From: Stieleria mannarensis
GTDB taxonomy: Bacteria > Planctomycetota > Planctomycetia > Pirellulales > Pirellulaceae
DNA length: 64,000 bases
Assembly: GCF_014154935.1 (NCBI RefSeq)
Contig: NZ_JACEHH010000047.1
Coordinates: 1-64,000, forward strand
Direction: 5' to 3'
The position numbers and the translations under genes are program-made. Positions 57,136 through 64,000 of the stretch are shown piece by piece. Within the stretch, counting starts at the first letter, position 1, and the number at the start of each line of letters is the position of its first letter. The notes below the pieces were generated by a model. It saw nothing but the letters and a program-made list of their open reading frames with translations, did no database searches and was not told where the DNA came from.

Positions 57136-60100
57136 GTGAATCGAGTGTCTACGCCATTCTCGTCCGCGCTGTTGTTGCTGCTGCTTTCATCACTGCTTTC
57201 ATCACTGCTTTCATCACTGCTTTCATCACTGCTTTCATCACTGCGTGCGGCGGACGCGCCCAACGTTATCCTGATCATGACGGACGACCAGGGGTACGGG
57301 GATCTTTCCTGCCATGGAAATCCGACACAAAGGACTCCCCATCTGGATCGATTGCATTCCCAATCGGTGCGGTTCACCGACTTTCATGTGGCTCCGTTTT
57401 GTACTCCGACACGGGCGGCGTTGATGACCGGCCGCTATCCGGCACGGACGGGCGCGTACCGCACGTCGTCGGGGCGAACGTCGCTACACCGGCGCGAGAA
57501 AACGTTGGGTGATTTGTTCACCCGCAACGGCTATGCGACCGGGATCTTTGGCAAGTGGCATCTTGGCGATTGTGCACCGTCACGGCCGATGGACAAGGGA
57601 TTTGAACGCAGCGTCTGGCATCGTTGCGGGGGCCTGACGCAGATCTCGGACTACTGGACCAACGACTATTTCGACGACACGTACCTGGTCGGTGATCGAT
57701 GGAAAAAGTTCGAAGGCTATTGCACGGACGTCTGGTTCGATGAAGCGATGAACTTCATCACGTCGGTCGTTTCCGATGCCGGCGGCAGCAAGCCGTTCTT
57801 CGTTTATCTGCCCACCAACGCACCCCACGGTCCCTATCTGGTTGCCGAGAAATGGAAGCAGCCTTTTCTGGACCTGGGCATGAACAACACGAAAGCCAGT
57901 TTCAAAGGCATGGTCGCGAACTTCGATTGGAACCTCGGACGCTTGCTTCAGTTTTTGGACGACGAGCGTTTGGCCGATGACACCGTCGTGATCTTCATGA
58001 CCGACAACGGAACTTCGGCGGGGACGACGTTCGACAAAGGGACTCGGATTTATGGCTGGCCGTTGGATCCGGCAGAAAACGCCAACATGCGTGGCGGAAA
58101 AAGTTCCGCCTACGACGGCGGCCACCGCGTGCCACTGTTCATCCGCTGGCCGAACGGAAACTTGGGCTCGCCACGCGACATCGACACGCTTGCCGCACAC
58201 TTCGACATCACGCCGACGCTGATGGATTTGTGTGAACTGGATCGTCCGGCGTCGTGGCCCGAGTTGGATGGGCGGTCGCTCGTGCCGCTGCTGGAAAACG
58301 ACGATCCGCCGTGGACGCCACGAACGCTGCACACGCAGATGCACGGCGGCAACGGCTATCGCAAGCCCGGTGACCGGTGGGAAATCGGCGCGGCCCTGAC
58401 CGAACGTTGGCGGTTGGTCGAAGGCCGGGAACTGTACGACATCATCGCCGACCCGGCACAACGAAACGACGTCGCGAACGACCATCCCGACGTGGTCGCC
58501 AAACTCAGCAAAGACCACCAGCAGTGGTATGAATCGGTCAGGCCCGGGATGATTCCGACCCGAATCCTGGTGGGCTCTGAAATGGAAAACCCATCGCACC
58601 TGACCAGCCAAGAATGGGTGCTGCCCGTGGGCAGCCCCCCCTGGGCTCATCAGCACGTTCTCAAACGCATGATCGCCAACGGCCCCTGGCATCTGGATGT
58701 CGCTGCCGCAGGCACGTACGAAATCTCTCTATCGCGTTGGCCGGCCTACCTGGACAAGCCGATCGAATCGAAATCGGCAGCAATCGAAATCGCGGGACAA
58801 ACGCTGTCCGTTGAAATTCACGAACCGGACAAGACGCCCGATGTGACGTTTCGAGTCAACCTGCCGGCCGGCGCGACCGAATTGAAAACGACGCTGACCA
58901 CCCCAGACGACCGACAGCACGGAGCCTACTTTGCAAGCGTCAAACGTGTGGATGCCGCGGGAAACGACCAAGCCGCGCTGCTGTGGACTCAGTACTGCTT
59001 GGCTGGCAACACGCTAAAGCTGTCGGCCCACACCGACGCCGATCCGATGCGTCCGACGAATGCAGCGGCAACGCTGTCTTTGGAAACGGACACGGGTTGG
59101 AGTTCGATCGCGACGGTTGATGTCGATCCGTTGACCGCGATGGCGGAGTTTCGCGTTGAGCGTTGGGATTCGACGGTCGCCCGAAAGTACCGCGTTAGCT
59201 GCGGCGGCAGTGAACTGACCGGAACGATCCGCGCCGATCCGAAAGACGCCGAGACGATCAAGTTGATGGCGGTCGCCTGCGTCAACGACAAATACTTCCC
59301 CTATGCGGAAGCCGTTACGCAAATGATCGACCAGGATCCCGACTTGATCTTCTTCGCGGGCGATCAAATCTATGAGAGCAACGCCGGGGGTGGGATTGTC
59401 GAGGCGAAGACGGAAGCCGACGTTCCCGTGGCGATGGCGAATTATTTGGCCAAATGGCGACGCTTTGGGATGATCTTTCGCGACCTGTTGAAGGATCGCC
59501 CGTCGGTCATGATCACCGACGATCACGACGTTTACGCGAATGATCTGTGGGGCGACGGGGGACGCTTCATGGCGGGCGACCGCACCTCCGGTGGCTACCC
59601 GATGCATCCGATGTGGGTCAACGCCGTCGAACGGACTCAGATGTGGCACCTGCCCGATCCGGTCGCGCCTGGGCCATGGGGCGACGGCATCCTCGCCTAC
59701 TTCACCTCGCTCGATTACGGCGGTGTCAGCTTCGCCATCCTGGAAGACCGCAAGTTCAAATCACCGCCCTCGGAGGTCCTCTCCGAAGCGATTCCCGATC
59801 CCCGCACGGACAAGCCCAACCGAACGCTCGAAGTCATCATGGATCCGGCGTATGACGTCGCAAAACTGGACCGGCCGGACCTGCAGTTATTGGGGCAGGC
59901 ACAAGAGGCCTTTCTGGCCGATTGGGCGAATCGGGTGAAACAAAAACGCCAACTTGCCGCGGTGCTGTCTCAATCACCCTTTGTCAACATCGGCAACTAC
60001 GATGTGACCTACGGCGACATGGATGCCAACGGCTGGCCGCAATCGGCGCGAAACCGTGCCCTGCGTGCCATCGCCCCTTCCAATGCGGTGATGATCAGCG

Positions 60101-60450
60101 GCGACATCCATTTCGGCACGCTGCACCGACATGGCATCGTCGCCTGGGGTGACGGCCCGTGGGGCTATTCGCTTCCCGCGTTCGCGTCCAATCAGAACCG
60201 AAGTTGGCGTCCCGGTGTGCCGGCCCAGGGCGGCCAGATCGACGGCGTCGTCGGATCGGGCAACCATCACGACCGCTTCGGCAACAAGCTGACCGTTGCC
60301 GGAACGGCGCACGGCTACAACGGGTACGGCATGGTGCTGTTTGACAAACCGAACCGCCGGATCACACTCCGGCTGCACACGATGGACGGCGACCGAAAAC
60401 CGAGCAACGAATCGGTGCCCGGCTGGCCGCTGACGATCGATGTTCCGTGA
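57136..60450 (+). CDS. Secreted sulfatase fused to PhoD-like phosphatase
   Basis: The 1104-residue protein starts at GTG 57136, with AAGGAAAG five bases upstream. Its signal peptide contains five LLSS units. Residues about 42-500 form a type I sulfatase: NVILIMTDDQGYGDLS, the formylglycine motif CTPTR (Cys89 to Arg93) followed by AALMTGRYP, GKWHLGD, and MTDNGTSAG. A short beta-rich part follows (YEISLSRWPAYLD). From about residue 700 a PhoD-type metallophosphatase begins: FFAGDQIYES, MITDDHDVYANDLWGDGG and MISGDIHFGTLHRHG, the expected metal ligands. One polypeptide thus could remove sulfate and phosphate esters; the joint activity is inference. The frame is continuous, so this is not two genes misread. 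Confidence 0.9.
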   Translation: MNRVSTPFSSALLLLLLSSLLSSLLSSLLSSLLSSLRAADAPNVILIMTDDQGYGDLSCHGNPTQRTPHLDRLHSQSVRFTDFHVAPFCTPTRAALMTGRYPARTGAYRTSSGRTSLHRREKTLGDLFTRNGYATGIFGKWHLGDCAPSRPMDKGFERSVWHRCGGLTQISDYWTNDYFDDTYLVGDRWKKFEGYCTDVWFDEAMNFITSVVSDAGGSKPFFVYLPTNAPHGPYLVAEKWKQPFLDLGMNNTKASFKGMVANFDWNLGRLLQFLDDERLADDTVVIFMTDNGTSAGTTFDKGTRIYGWPLDPAENANMRGGKSSAYDGGHRVPLFIRWPNGNLGSPRDIDTLAAHFDITPTLMDLCELDRPASWPELDGRSLVPLLENDDPPWTPRTLHTQMHGGNGYRKPGDRWEIGAALTERWRLVEGRELYDIIADPAQRNDVANDHPDVVAKLSKDHQQWYESVRPGMIPTRILVGSEMENPSHLTSQEWVLPVGSPPWAHQHVLKRMIANGPWHLDVAAAGTYEISLSRWPAYLDKPIESKSAAIEIAGQTLSVEIHEPDKTPDVTFRVNLPAGATELKTTLTTPDDRQHGAYFASVKRVDAAGNDQAALLWTQYCLAGNTLKLSAHTDADPMRPTNAAATLSLETDTGWSSIATVDVDPLTAMAEFRVERWDSTVARKYRVSCGGSELTGTIRADPKDAETIKLMAVACVNDKYFPYAEAVTQMIDQDPDLIFFAGDQIYESNAGGGIVEAKTEADVPVAMANYLAKWRRFGMIFRDLLKDRPSVMITDDHDVYANDLWGDGGRFMAGDRTSGGYPMHPMWVNAVERTQMWHLPDPVAPGPWGDGILAYFTSLDYGGVSFAILEDRKFKSPPSEVLSEAIPDPRTDKPNRTLEVIMDPAYDVAKLDRPDLQLLGQAQEAFLADWANRVKQKRQLAAVLSQSPFVNIGNYDVTYGDMDANGWPQSARNRALRAIAPSNAVMISGDIHFGTLHRHGIVAWGDGPWGYSLPAFASNQNRSWRPGVPAQGGQIDGVVGSGNHHDRFGNKLTVAGTAHGYNGYGMVLFDKPNRRITLRLHTMDGDRKPSNESVPGWPLTIDVP
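57181..57240 (+). repeat. 12-bp tandem repeat, five perfect copies, in signal peptide
   Basis: CTGCTTTCATCA is repeated exactly five times, encoding (LLSS)5 in the hydrophobic core of the signal peptide of the sulfatase-PhoD protein. Gain or loss of a unit would change signal length by four residues without a frameshift. The opposite strand reads as DESS repeats, which is a by-product. Confidence 0.95.
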
Positions 60451-60814
60451 TGGAGCGGGAAGGCCCGCAAGCGGAAATCGACGCGGTTTTGTCCAGGGGA
60501 GGGCCCGAAGGCTGGCGCCCAATCGGCTCACCACCAAGTGACATCAGCCGTACCGCGCCAGCGTACGGGCCCCATCAATCTCGATTTAGCGGAATGGGGC
60601 GTTTGCCCCGCCGACGTGACAGCAAATACTGCGGGAAGCGTTGCGTTCCGCAACACGCGGGTCCCCTTGCGCGCCGGTTGGGCGGACACGAAGGAGTGGA
60701 AAAGCGAAATCAACGCCGCTTGATTAAAGCCGGGCGATGGTGAATAGTTTTTGAGCCGCCTCGACACGCGCCGCCAATTCGGCCGATCCATGGCGTCCCA
60801 GACAAAAGAACTTC
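60451..60814. repeat. Intergenic mosaic with several hairpins, no gene seen
   Basis: About 364 bases after the sulfatase stop. A stem GCGGG-AAGG-CCCGC (60455-60468) follows the stop at once and could act in 3'-end formation, though without a T-run. A second stem pairs CCGTAC (60548-60553) with GTACGG (60563-60568) around CGCGCCAGC. Short open frames cross the region on both strands but show no features. It resembles the repeat-laden gaps common in Rhodopirellula-like genomes; that resemblance is from memory, not a search. Confidence 0.55.
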
Positions 60815-61366
60815 ATGAATTCCACTCTGAAATCTACGAAATCCCGATATGCCGTCCGAGAGATGGCCGCCAACCTTCGATCGACGTTTGCGGTCGCAGC
60901 GGCTTTGATTGCCGCCGGCGTCGCGTTCTCGATCGGCTGGCGAGGGCTTCGTGAGGAACCAGCGTTGACCCATTTGGATGTCAAGGTGGTCGGATTGGAT
61001 TATCACCTCTATTTTCACTACCCCGGTACCGATGCGGTGCTGGGAACCAGCGATGACCGCTTGGGATCGCGAAATTTTTTCGCCCCAGCCAATGCATCGG
61101 TGGACTTGAACCTGACGAGTCGGGATTTCGTTTATTTGGTGGAAATCCCCGAAGTCGGCCTTTATGAAGTCGCTGCACCGGGCCTGGAATTCAAAACCCG
61201 GATTGAAACGGGGGATTCAGGCGTGCACTCTTTGCTGGGAAGTCAGATGTGTGGTTACGACCACCCGGAACTAATTGGGGATTTCGTGGTTCAACGTTCG
61301 GCGGATTTTAGGCGGACCGTCCGAAAGCTTTCCCCCGCACCATTACCAGCCAACCGAACTCAATGA
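60815..61366 (+). CDS. Membrane-anchored cytochrome oxidase subunit II-like cupredoxin with degenerate CuA site
   Basis: The 183-residue protein has one membrane segment (about residues 23-42) and then a domain that follows oxidase subunit II: VVGLDYHLYFHYPG, VDLNLTSRDFVYLVEIPEVG, and DSGVHSLLGSQMCGYDHPELIGDFVV. The last matches the CuA loop CxxxCxxxH, but the first Cys is Gly142, the second is Cys146, the next His is His150, the final Met is missing, and the upstream His is Tyr107. It also has one membrane helix, where subunit II usually has two. It therefore probably does not hold a binuclear copper centre. Its stop overlaps the start of the SCO1-like gene (ATGA), so the two are coupled. 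Confidence 0.72.
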   Translation: MNSTLKSTKSRYAVREMAANLRSTFAVAAALIAAGVAFSIGWRGLREEPALTHLDVKVVGLDYHLYFHYPGTDAVLGTSDDRLGSRNFFAPANASVDLNLTSRDFVYLVEIPEVGLYEVAAPGLEFKTRIETGDSGVHSLLGSQMCGYDHPELIGDFVVQRSADFRRTVRKLSPAPLPANRTQ

Positions 61367-63873
61367 ATTTTTTTCGCCTGTCTCACTGGAATCCTTCGGT
61401 TTTTCTGGTGATTTCGACCCTGGCCGTGCTTTCAGGGTGTGCCCCCGATGTCGCCCCGCAACGTGAGTCCACGCCGGACGTGGACCGCTCGCTGCGAACC
61501 GGCGAAGCCCAAGGGTTACGGGTTTTCGGAGAGATTCCTGCATTTTCACTGACGGACCAGCATGGGGAACCTTTTGACCGCAGCCAATTGGACGGGAGCA
61601 TCTGGGTCGCGACATTTGTTTTTACGCGTTGCGGCGCGACCTGCCCCTACCAAACCGCCGCGTTTACCGAGCTGCAGCAAACGCTCCAGCGGGCCGATGA
61701 ATGGGGCAAGGTCCAACTGGTTTCGTTCACCGTGGATCCTGAATTCGACACCCCCGAGGTGCTGACGGAGTACGGGAACAAGGCCGGAGCGGATTTCGAA
61801 CATTGGCATTTCCTGACCGGCGATCGATCGAGTTTGTGGGATCTCAGCAAAGACGGTTTCAAGTTGGATGTCCAATCGGGGCGCGACGCGACCAACCTGA
61901 TTGCTCATAGTTCGCTGTTCGTGCTGGTGGATCAAGATTCCAAAATCCGTGGCTATTACGAAGGGTTGTCGCCGGAGGCTAATAAGAAGCTGCTGGAAGA
62001 TGTGCGTGAATTGCTGGACCAACAAGACCCGACGCGGCGCGATCGGGTCACCGAAGTGTCCGTTCCACGCGACGTTCGCGATCCGAAATGGCTGGAACCT
62101 CGTGCCCGAGCCCAGCGTGCGCTGGCGCCCGGCTACGACGTGACTTGCGATTTCCAGTTCACCGACACGCTTTCGGCCAGCGGCATCACATTCAAAGACA
62201 ACGTGGTCGACGACGTGAAGCGAGATTTTAAAGCCGCCCACTACGACCACGGCAGCGCCGTGTCGGTTGCCGATGTCGACCAAGATGGATTGTTGGATCT
62301 TTACTTCGTCTGCCAATTGGGAAGCAACCAATTGTGGCGCAACCTTGGCGGCGGCAAGTTTGAAAACATCACCGAATCAGCCGGCGTCGCGGTCGCCGAT
62401 GAAGTTTCGACCGGGGCGTCGTTTGCCGACGTCGACAACGACGGGGATGCCGACCTGTACGTCACCCGTGTCCGGGCTCCGAATCGGTTGTTCCTTAACG
62501 ACGGAACGGGAGTCTTCGAAGACGTCTCGGAGGAATCGGGATTGGATCACGTCGGGCACTCCTCCGGGGCCGTGTTCTTCGACTACGATCGCGACGGTTT
62601 GCTGGATCTGCTGTTGACCAACGTTGGAGAATACACGACCCAGCAGCGTGGTCCCGGCGGGTACTACCTGGCCTACAAAGCCGCCTTCACCGGACATCTG
62701 TTCCCCGAGCGTGCCGAACCGAACATTCTGTTTCGCAACTTAGGTGACGCACGCTTTGAAAACGTCAACGAAAAGGTCGGATTCGACGACGTGTCCTGGT
62801 CTGGGGATGCCACGCCGATCGACGGCAATGACGACGGCTGGCCCGACATCTACCTGCTCAGCATGCAAGGCCACGACCAGTACTTTGAAAACCAGCAGGG
62901 CAAAGGCTTTGTCAGCAAGGGACTCAAGCTGTTCCCGAACAGCGCCTGGGGATCGATGGGCGTCAAAGTGTTTGACTTCAATCGCGACTCTCGGTTGGAT
63001 CTGTACGTCACCGACATGCACACCGACATGGTTCATGACGTGGAACCAGAAAACGAAAAGCAGAAAATGACCCGGAATCTGCCGATCTCGATGCTCGCCA
63101 CCGACGGCAATCACATCCTGGGAAACGCGTTCTATCTGAAAGACGGCAAAGACTCCTACCGCGAGGTGTCGGACAAAATCGGGGCCGAAAACTATTGGCC
63201 CTGGGGGATCAGCGTGGCGGACTTGAATGCCGACGGATTCGAAGACGTCTTCATCACGGCCAGCATGAACTTTGATTTCCGCTACGGAATCAATTCCGTT
63301 CTGCTGAACGATCATGGAAAACGATTTCTGGACAGCGAATTCATCTTGGGGGTCGAGCCGCGGGCGAAAGGCACGGCGCAACTGTGGATGGAACTGGATT
63401 GCGACGGAGCCGATGCGAAACACCGATTGTGCGAAGGCCGTAGCGGCAAAATCCACGTCTGGGGGGCCGCCGGCTCACGCAGTTCCGTCGTCTTTGACAT
63501 CGAAAACGACGGCGATCTGGACATCGTGACCAACGACTTCGGCGGAACCCCGATGGTTTTGACCAGCAATCTGACCGACAACCACGACGTCCATGCGCTG
63601 AGTGTAGAATTGGTCGGTACGCGTTCCAATCGAGACGGTCTTGGTGCCCTGGTGGATGTTCAGGTCGGCGAGGAACACCTGATTTCGGTCCACGACGGTA
63701 AATCGGGCTACTTGTCGCAAAGCAGAATGCCGATGTACGTCGGCTTGGGGGACGCGGCACAGGCTGATTCAGTCACCGTCACCTGGCCCTCGGGGATCGT
63801 CCAGACCCTCCCGGGACCCATTCCATCGAACCAAAAACTGACCATTGTTGAAGAAGGCGAAATCGCAGAGTAA
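61363..63873 (+). CDS. Lipoprotein: SCO1/SenC copper chaperone domain fused to VCBS repeats and UnbV/ASPIC domain
   Basis: The 836-residue protein has a lipoprotein signal with lipobox LSGC (Cys26). Residues about 55-210 are a SCO1/SenC thioredoxin fold with the copper motif FTRCGATCP (Cys90 and Cys94, CxxxC) and the third ligand in AHSSLFVLVD (His182). From about 275 to 650 there are VCBS/FG-GAP repeats (VSVADVDQDGLLDLYFV, ADVDNDGDADLYV, FDYDRDGLLDLLL), and the end is a UnbV/ASPIC-like domain (VTWPSGIVQTLPG). SCO proteins deliver copper to the CuA site of oxidase subunit II, and the upstream gene is a subunit II relative. Fusion of the chaperone to a large beta-propeller-like region suggests a surface copper or redox role; that is inference. 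Confidence 0.88.
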   Translation: MNFFRLSHWNPSVFLVISTLAVLSGCAPDVAPQRESTPDVDRSLRTGEAQGLRVFGEIPAFSLTDQHGEPFDRSQLDGSIWVATFVFTRCGATCPYQTAAFTELQQTLQRADEWGKVQLVSFTVDPEFDTPEVLTEYGNKAGADFEHWHFLTGDRSSLWDLSKDGFKLDVQSGRDATNLIAHSSLFVLVDQDSKIRGYYEGLSPEANKKLLEDVRELLDQQDPTRRDRVTEVSVPRDVRDPKWLEPRARAQRALAPGYDVTCDFQFTDTLSASGITFKDNVVDDVKRDFKAAHYDHGSAVSVADVDQDGLLDLYFVCQLGSNQLWRNLGGGKFENITESAGVAVADEVSTGASFADVDNDGDADLYVTRVRAPNRLFLNDGTGVFEDVSEESGLDHVGHSSGAVFFDYDRDGLLDLLLTNVGEYTTQQRGPGGYYLAYKAAFTGHLFPERAEPNILFRNLGDARFENVNEKVGFDDVSWSGDATPIDGNDDGWPDIYLLSMQGHDQYFENQQGKGFVSKGLKLFPNSAWGSMGVKVFDFNRDSRLDLYVTDMHTDMVHDVEPENEKQKMTRNLPISMLATDGNHILGNAFYLKDGKDSYREVSDKIGAENYWPWGISVADLNADGFEDVFITASMNFDFRYGINSVLLNDHGKRFLDSEFILGVEPRAKGTAQLWMELDCDGADAKHRLCEGRSGKIHVWGAAGSRSSVVFDIENDGDLDIVTNDFGGTPMVLTSNLTDNHDVHALSVELVGTRSNRDGLGALVDVQVGEEHLISVHDGKSGYLSQSRMPMYVGLGDAAQADSVTVTWPSGIVQTLPGPIPSNQKLTIVEEGEIAE

Positions 63874-64000
63874 GCACACCCCGGCGCGAGCGTCGTCTGC
63901 CAAGTCCCTCGTTCAGCTGTTTCTCGTTTCCTCGATCGTTTCGAGCGTCGCTCTGATCAGCGGCTGCAACCCCTCGTCGCCTCCGCCACCCGGCAAACCG
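63845..64000 (+). CDS. Lipoprotein, N-terminal part only (window ends)
   Basis: In a frame overlapping the end of the SCO1-like gene by 29 bases, the translation after TTG 63845 or TTG 63848 is KKAKSQSKHTPARAS, then a hydrophobic stretch LVQLFLVSSIVSSVAL and a clear lipobox ISGC followed by NPSSPPPPGKP. No ATG is available before the signal because a TGA lies at 63839-63841. This is the expected lipoprotein signal, a short Pro-rich linker, and then the window edge. The overlap suggests it belongs to the same transcript as the cupredoxin and SCO1-like genes. The mature function cannot be told. Confidence 0.65.
   Translation, partial: MLKKAKSQSKHTPARASSAKSLVQLFLVSSIVSSVALISGCNPSSPPPPGKP

Noticed and set aside
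57090-57377. Minus-strand frame with a DESS repeat
   Set aside because: It is the antisense reading of the 12-bp repeat in the signal peptide of the sulfatase-PhoD gene.
57580-58692. Minus-strand 370-codon frame opposite the sulfatase
   Set aside because: The sulfatase motifs on the plus strand are complete and the antisense reading has none.

Overview
The window looks like chromosomal DNA of a planctomycete, most likely a Pirellulaceae-type organism related to Rhodopirellula. The grounds are giant secreted proteins that begin with an LEPR-XLL-like motif and end in dockerin-like calcium repeats, a Val/Cys-rich YTV-like wall protein, Ser/Thr kinases with long extra regions, a sulfatase, a VCBS/UnbV protein, frequent non-ATG starts and many small dispersed intergenic repeats. 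These are family-level arguments from reading the sequence; no search was run. I see no rRNA, tRNA, integrase, transposase or CRISPR array.

Layout. 1-6003: the 5' part of an ABC1/UbiB kinase-like gene (minus strand, cut by the window edge), then a plus-strand run of MoxR ATPase, class 3 lipase, a second AAA ATPase and a Ppx/GppA phosphatase. 6004-13269: a 36-bp tandem repeat, the YTV-like protein and a 1982-residue repeat-rich LEPR-XLL protein on the minus strand. 13634-26813: a 1776-residue membrane Ser/Thr kinase, a TonB-dependent receptor, and convergent with it a 1683-residue membrane protein with a caspase-like fold (catalytic Cys replaced) and a von Willebrand A domain. 26898-30588: a methyltransferase, an ATP:ADP antiporter-family transporter and a PPi-type phosphofructokinase.

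30957-42034 holds two adjacent giant surface proteins built on the same plan: a beta-helix stalk, an enzyme-like domain (lipase in one, HExxH metallopeptidase in the other) and a shared C-terminal dockerin-like module. This stretch looks more AT-rich and irregular than its flanks. 42157-50203: MenB, an S9 peptidase, an acyltransferase 3 protein interrupted by ankyrin repeats, and a second Ser/Thr kinase. 50415-56859 (all minus): a transglutaminase-like secreted protein, two staggered ABC-2 ATPase/permease pairs and an RDD membrane protein.

57136-64000 (plus) is the most unusual part: a sulfatase fused to a PhoD-like phosphatase, with a perfect 12-bp x5 repeat inside its signal peptide; then a small cytochrome oxidase subunit II-like cupredoxin that has lost most CuA ligands, translationally coupled to a lipoprotein in which a copper chaperone (SCO1/SenC) domain is fused to VCBS and UnbV domains; and the start of another lipoprotein. 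A stem-loop repeat whose stem bases change in a compensatory way occurs three times in the window (27591, 29110, 48278).
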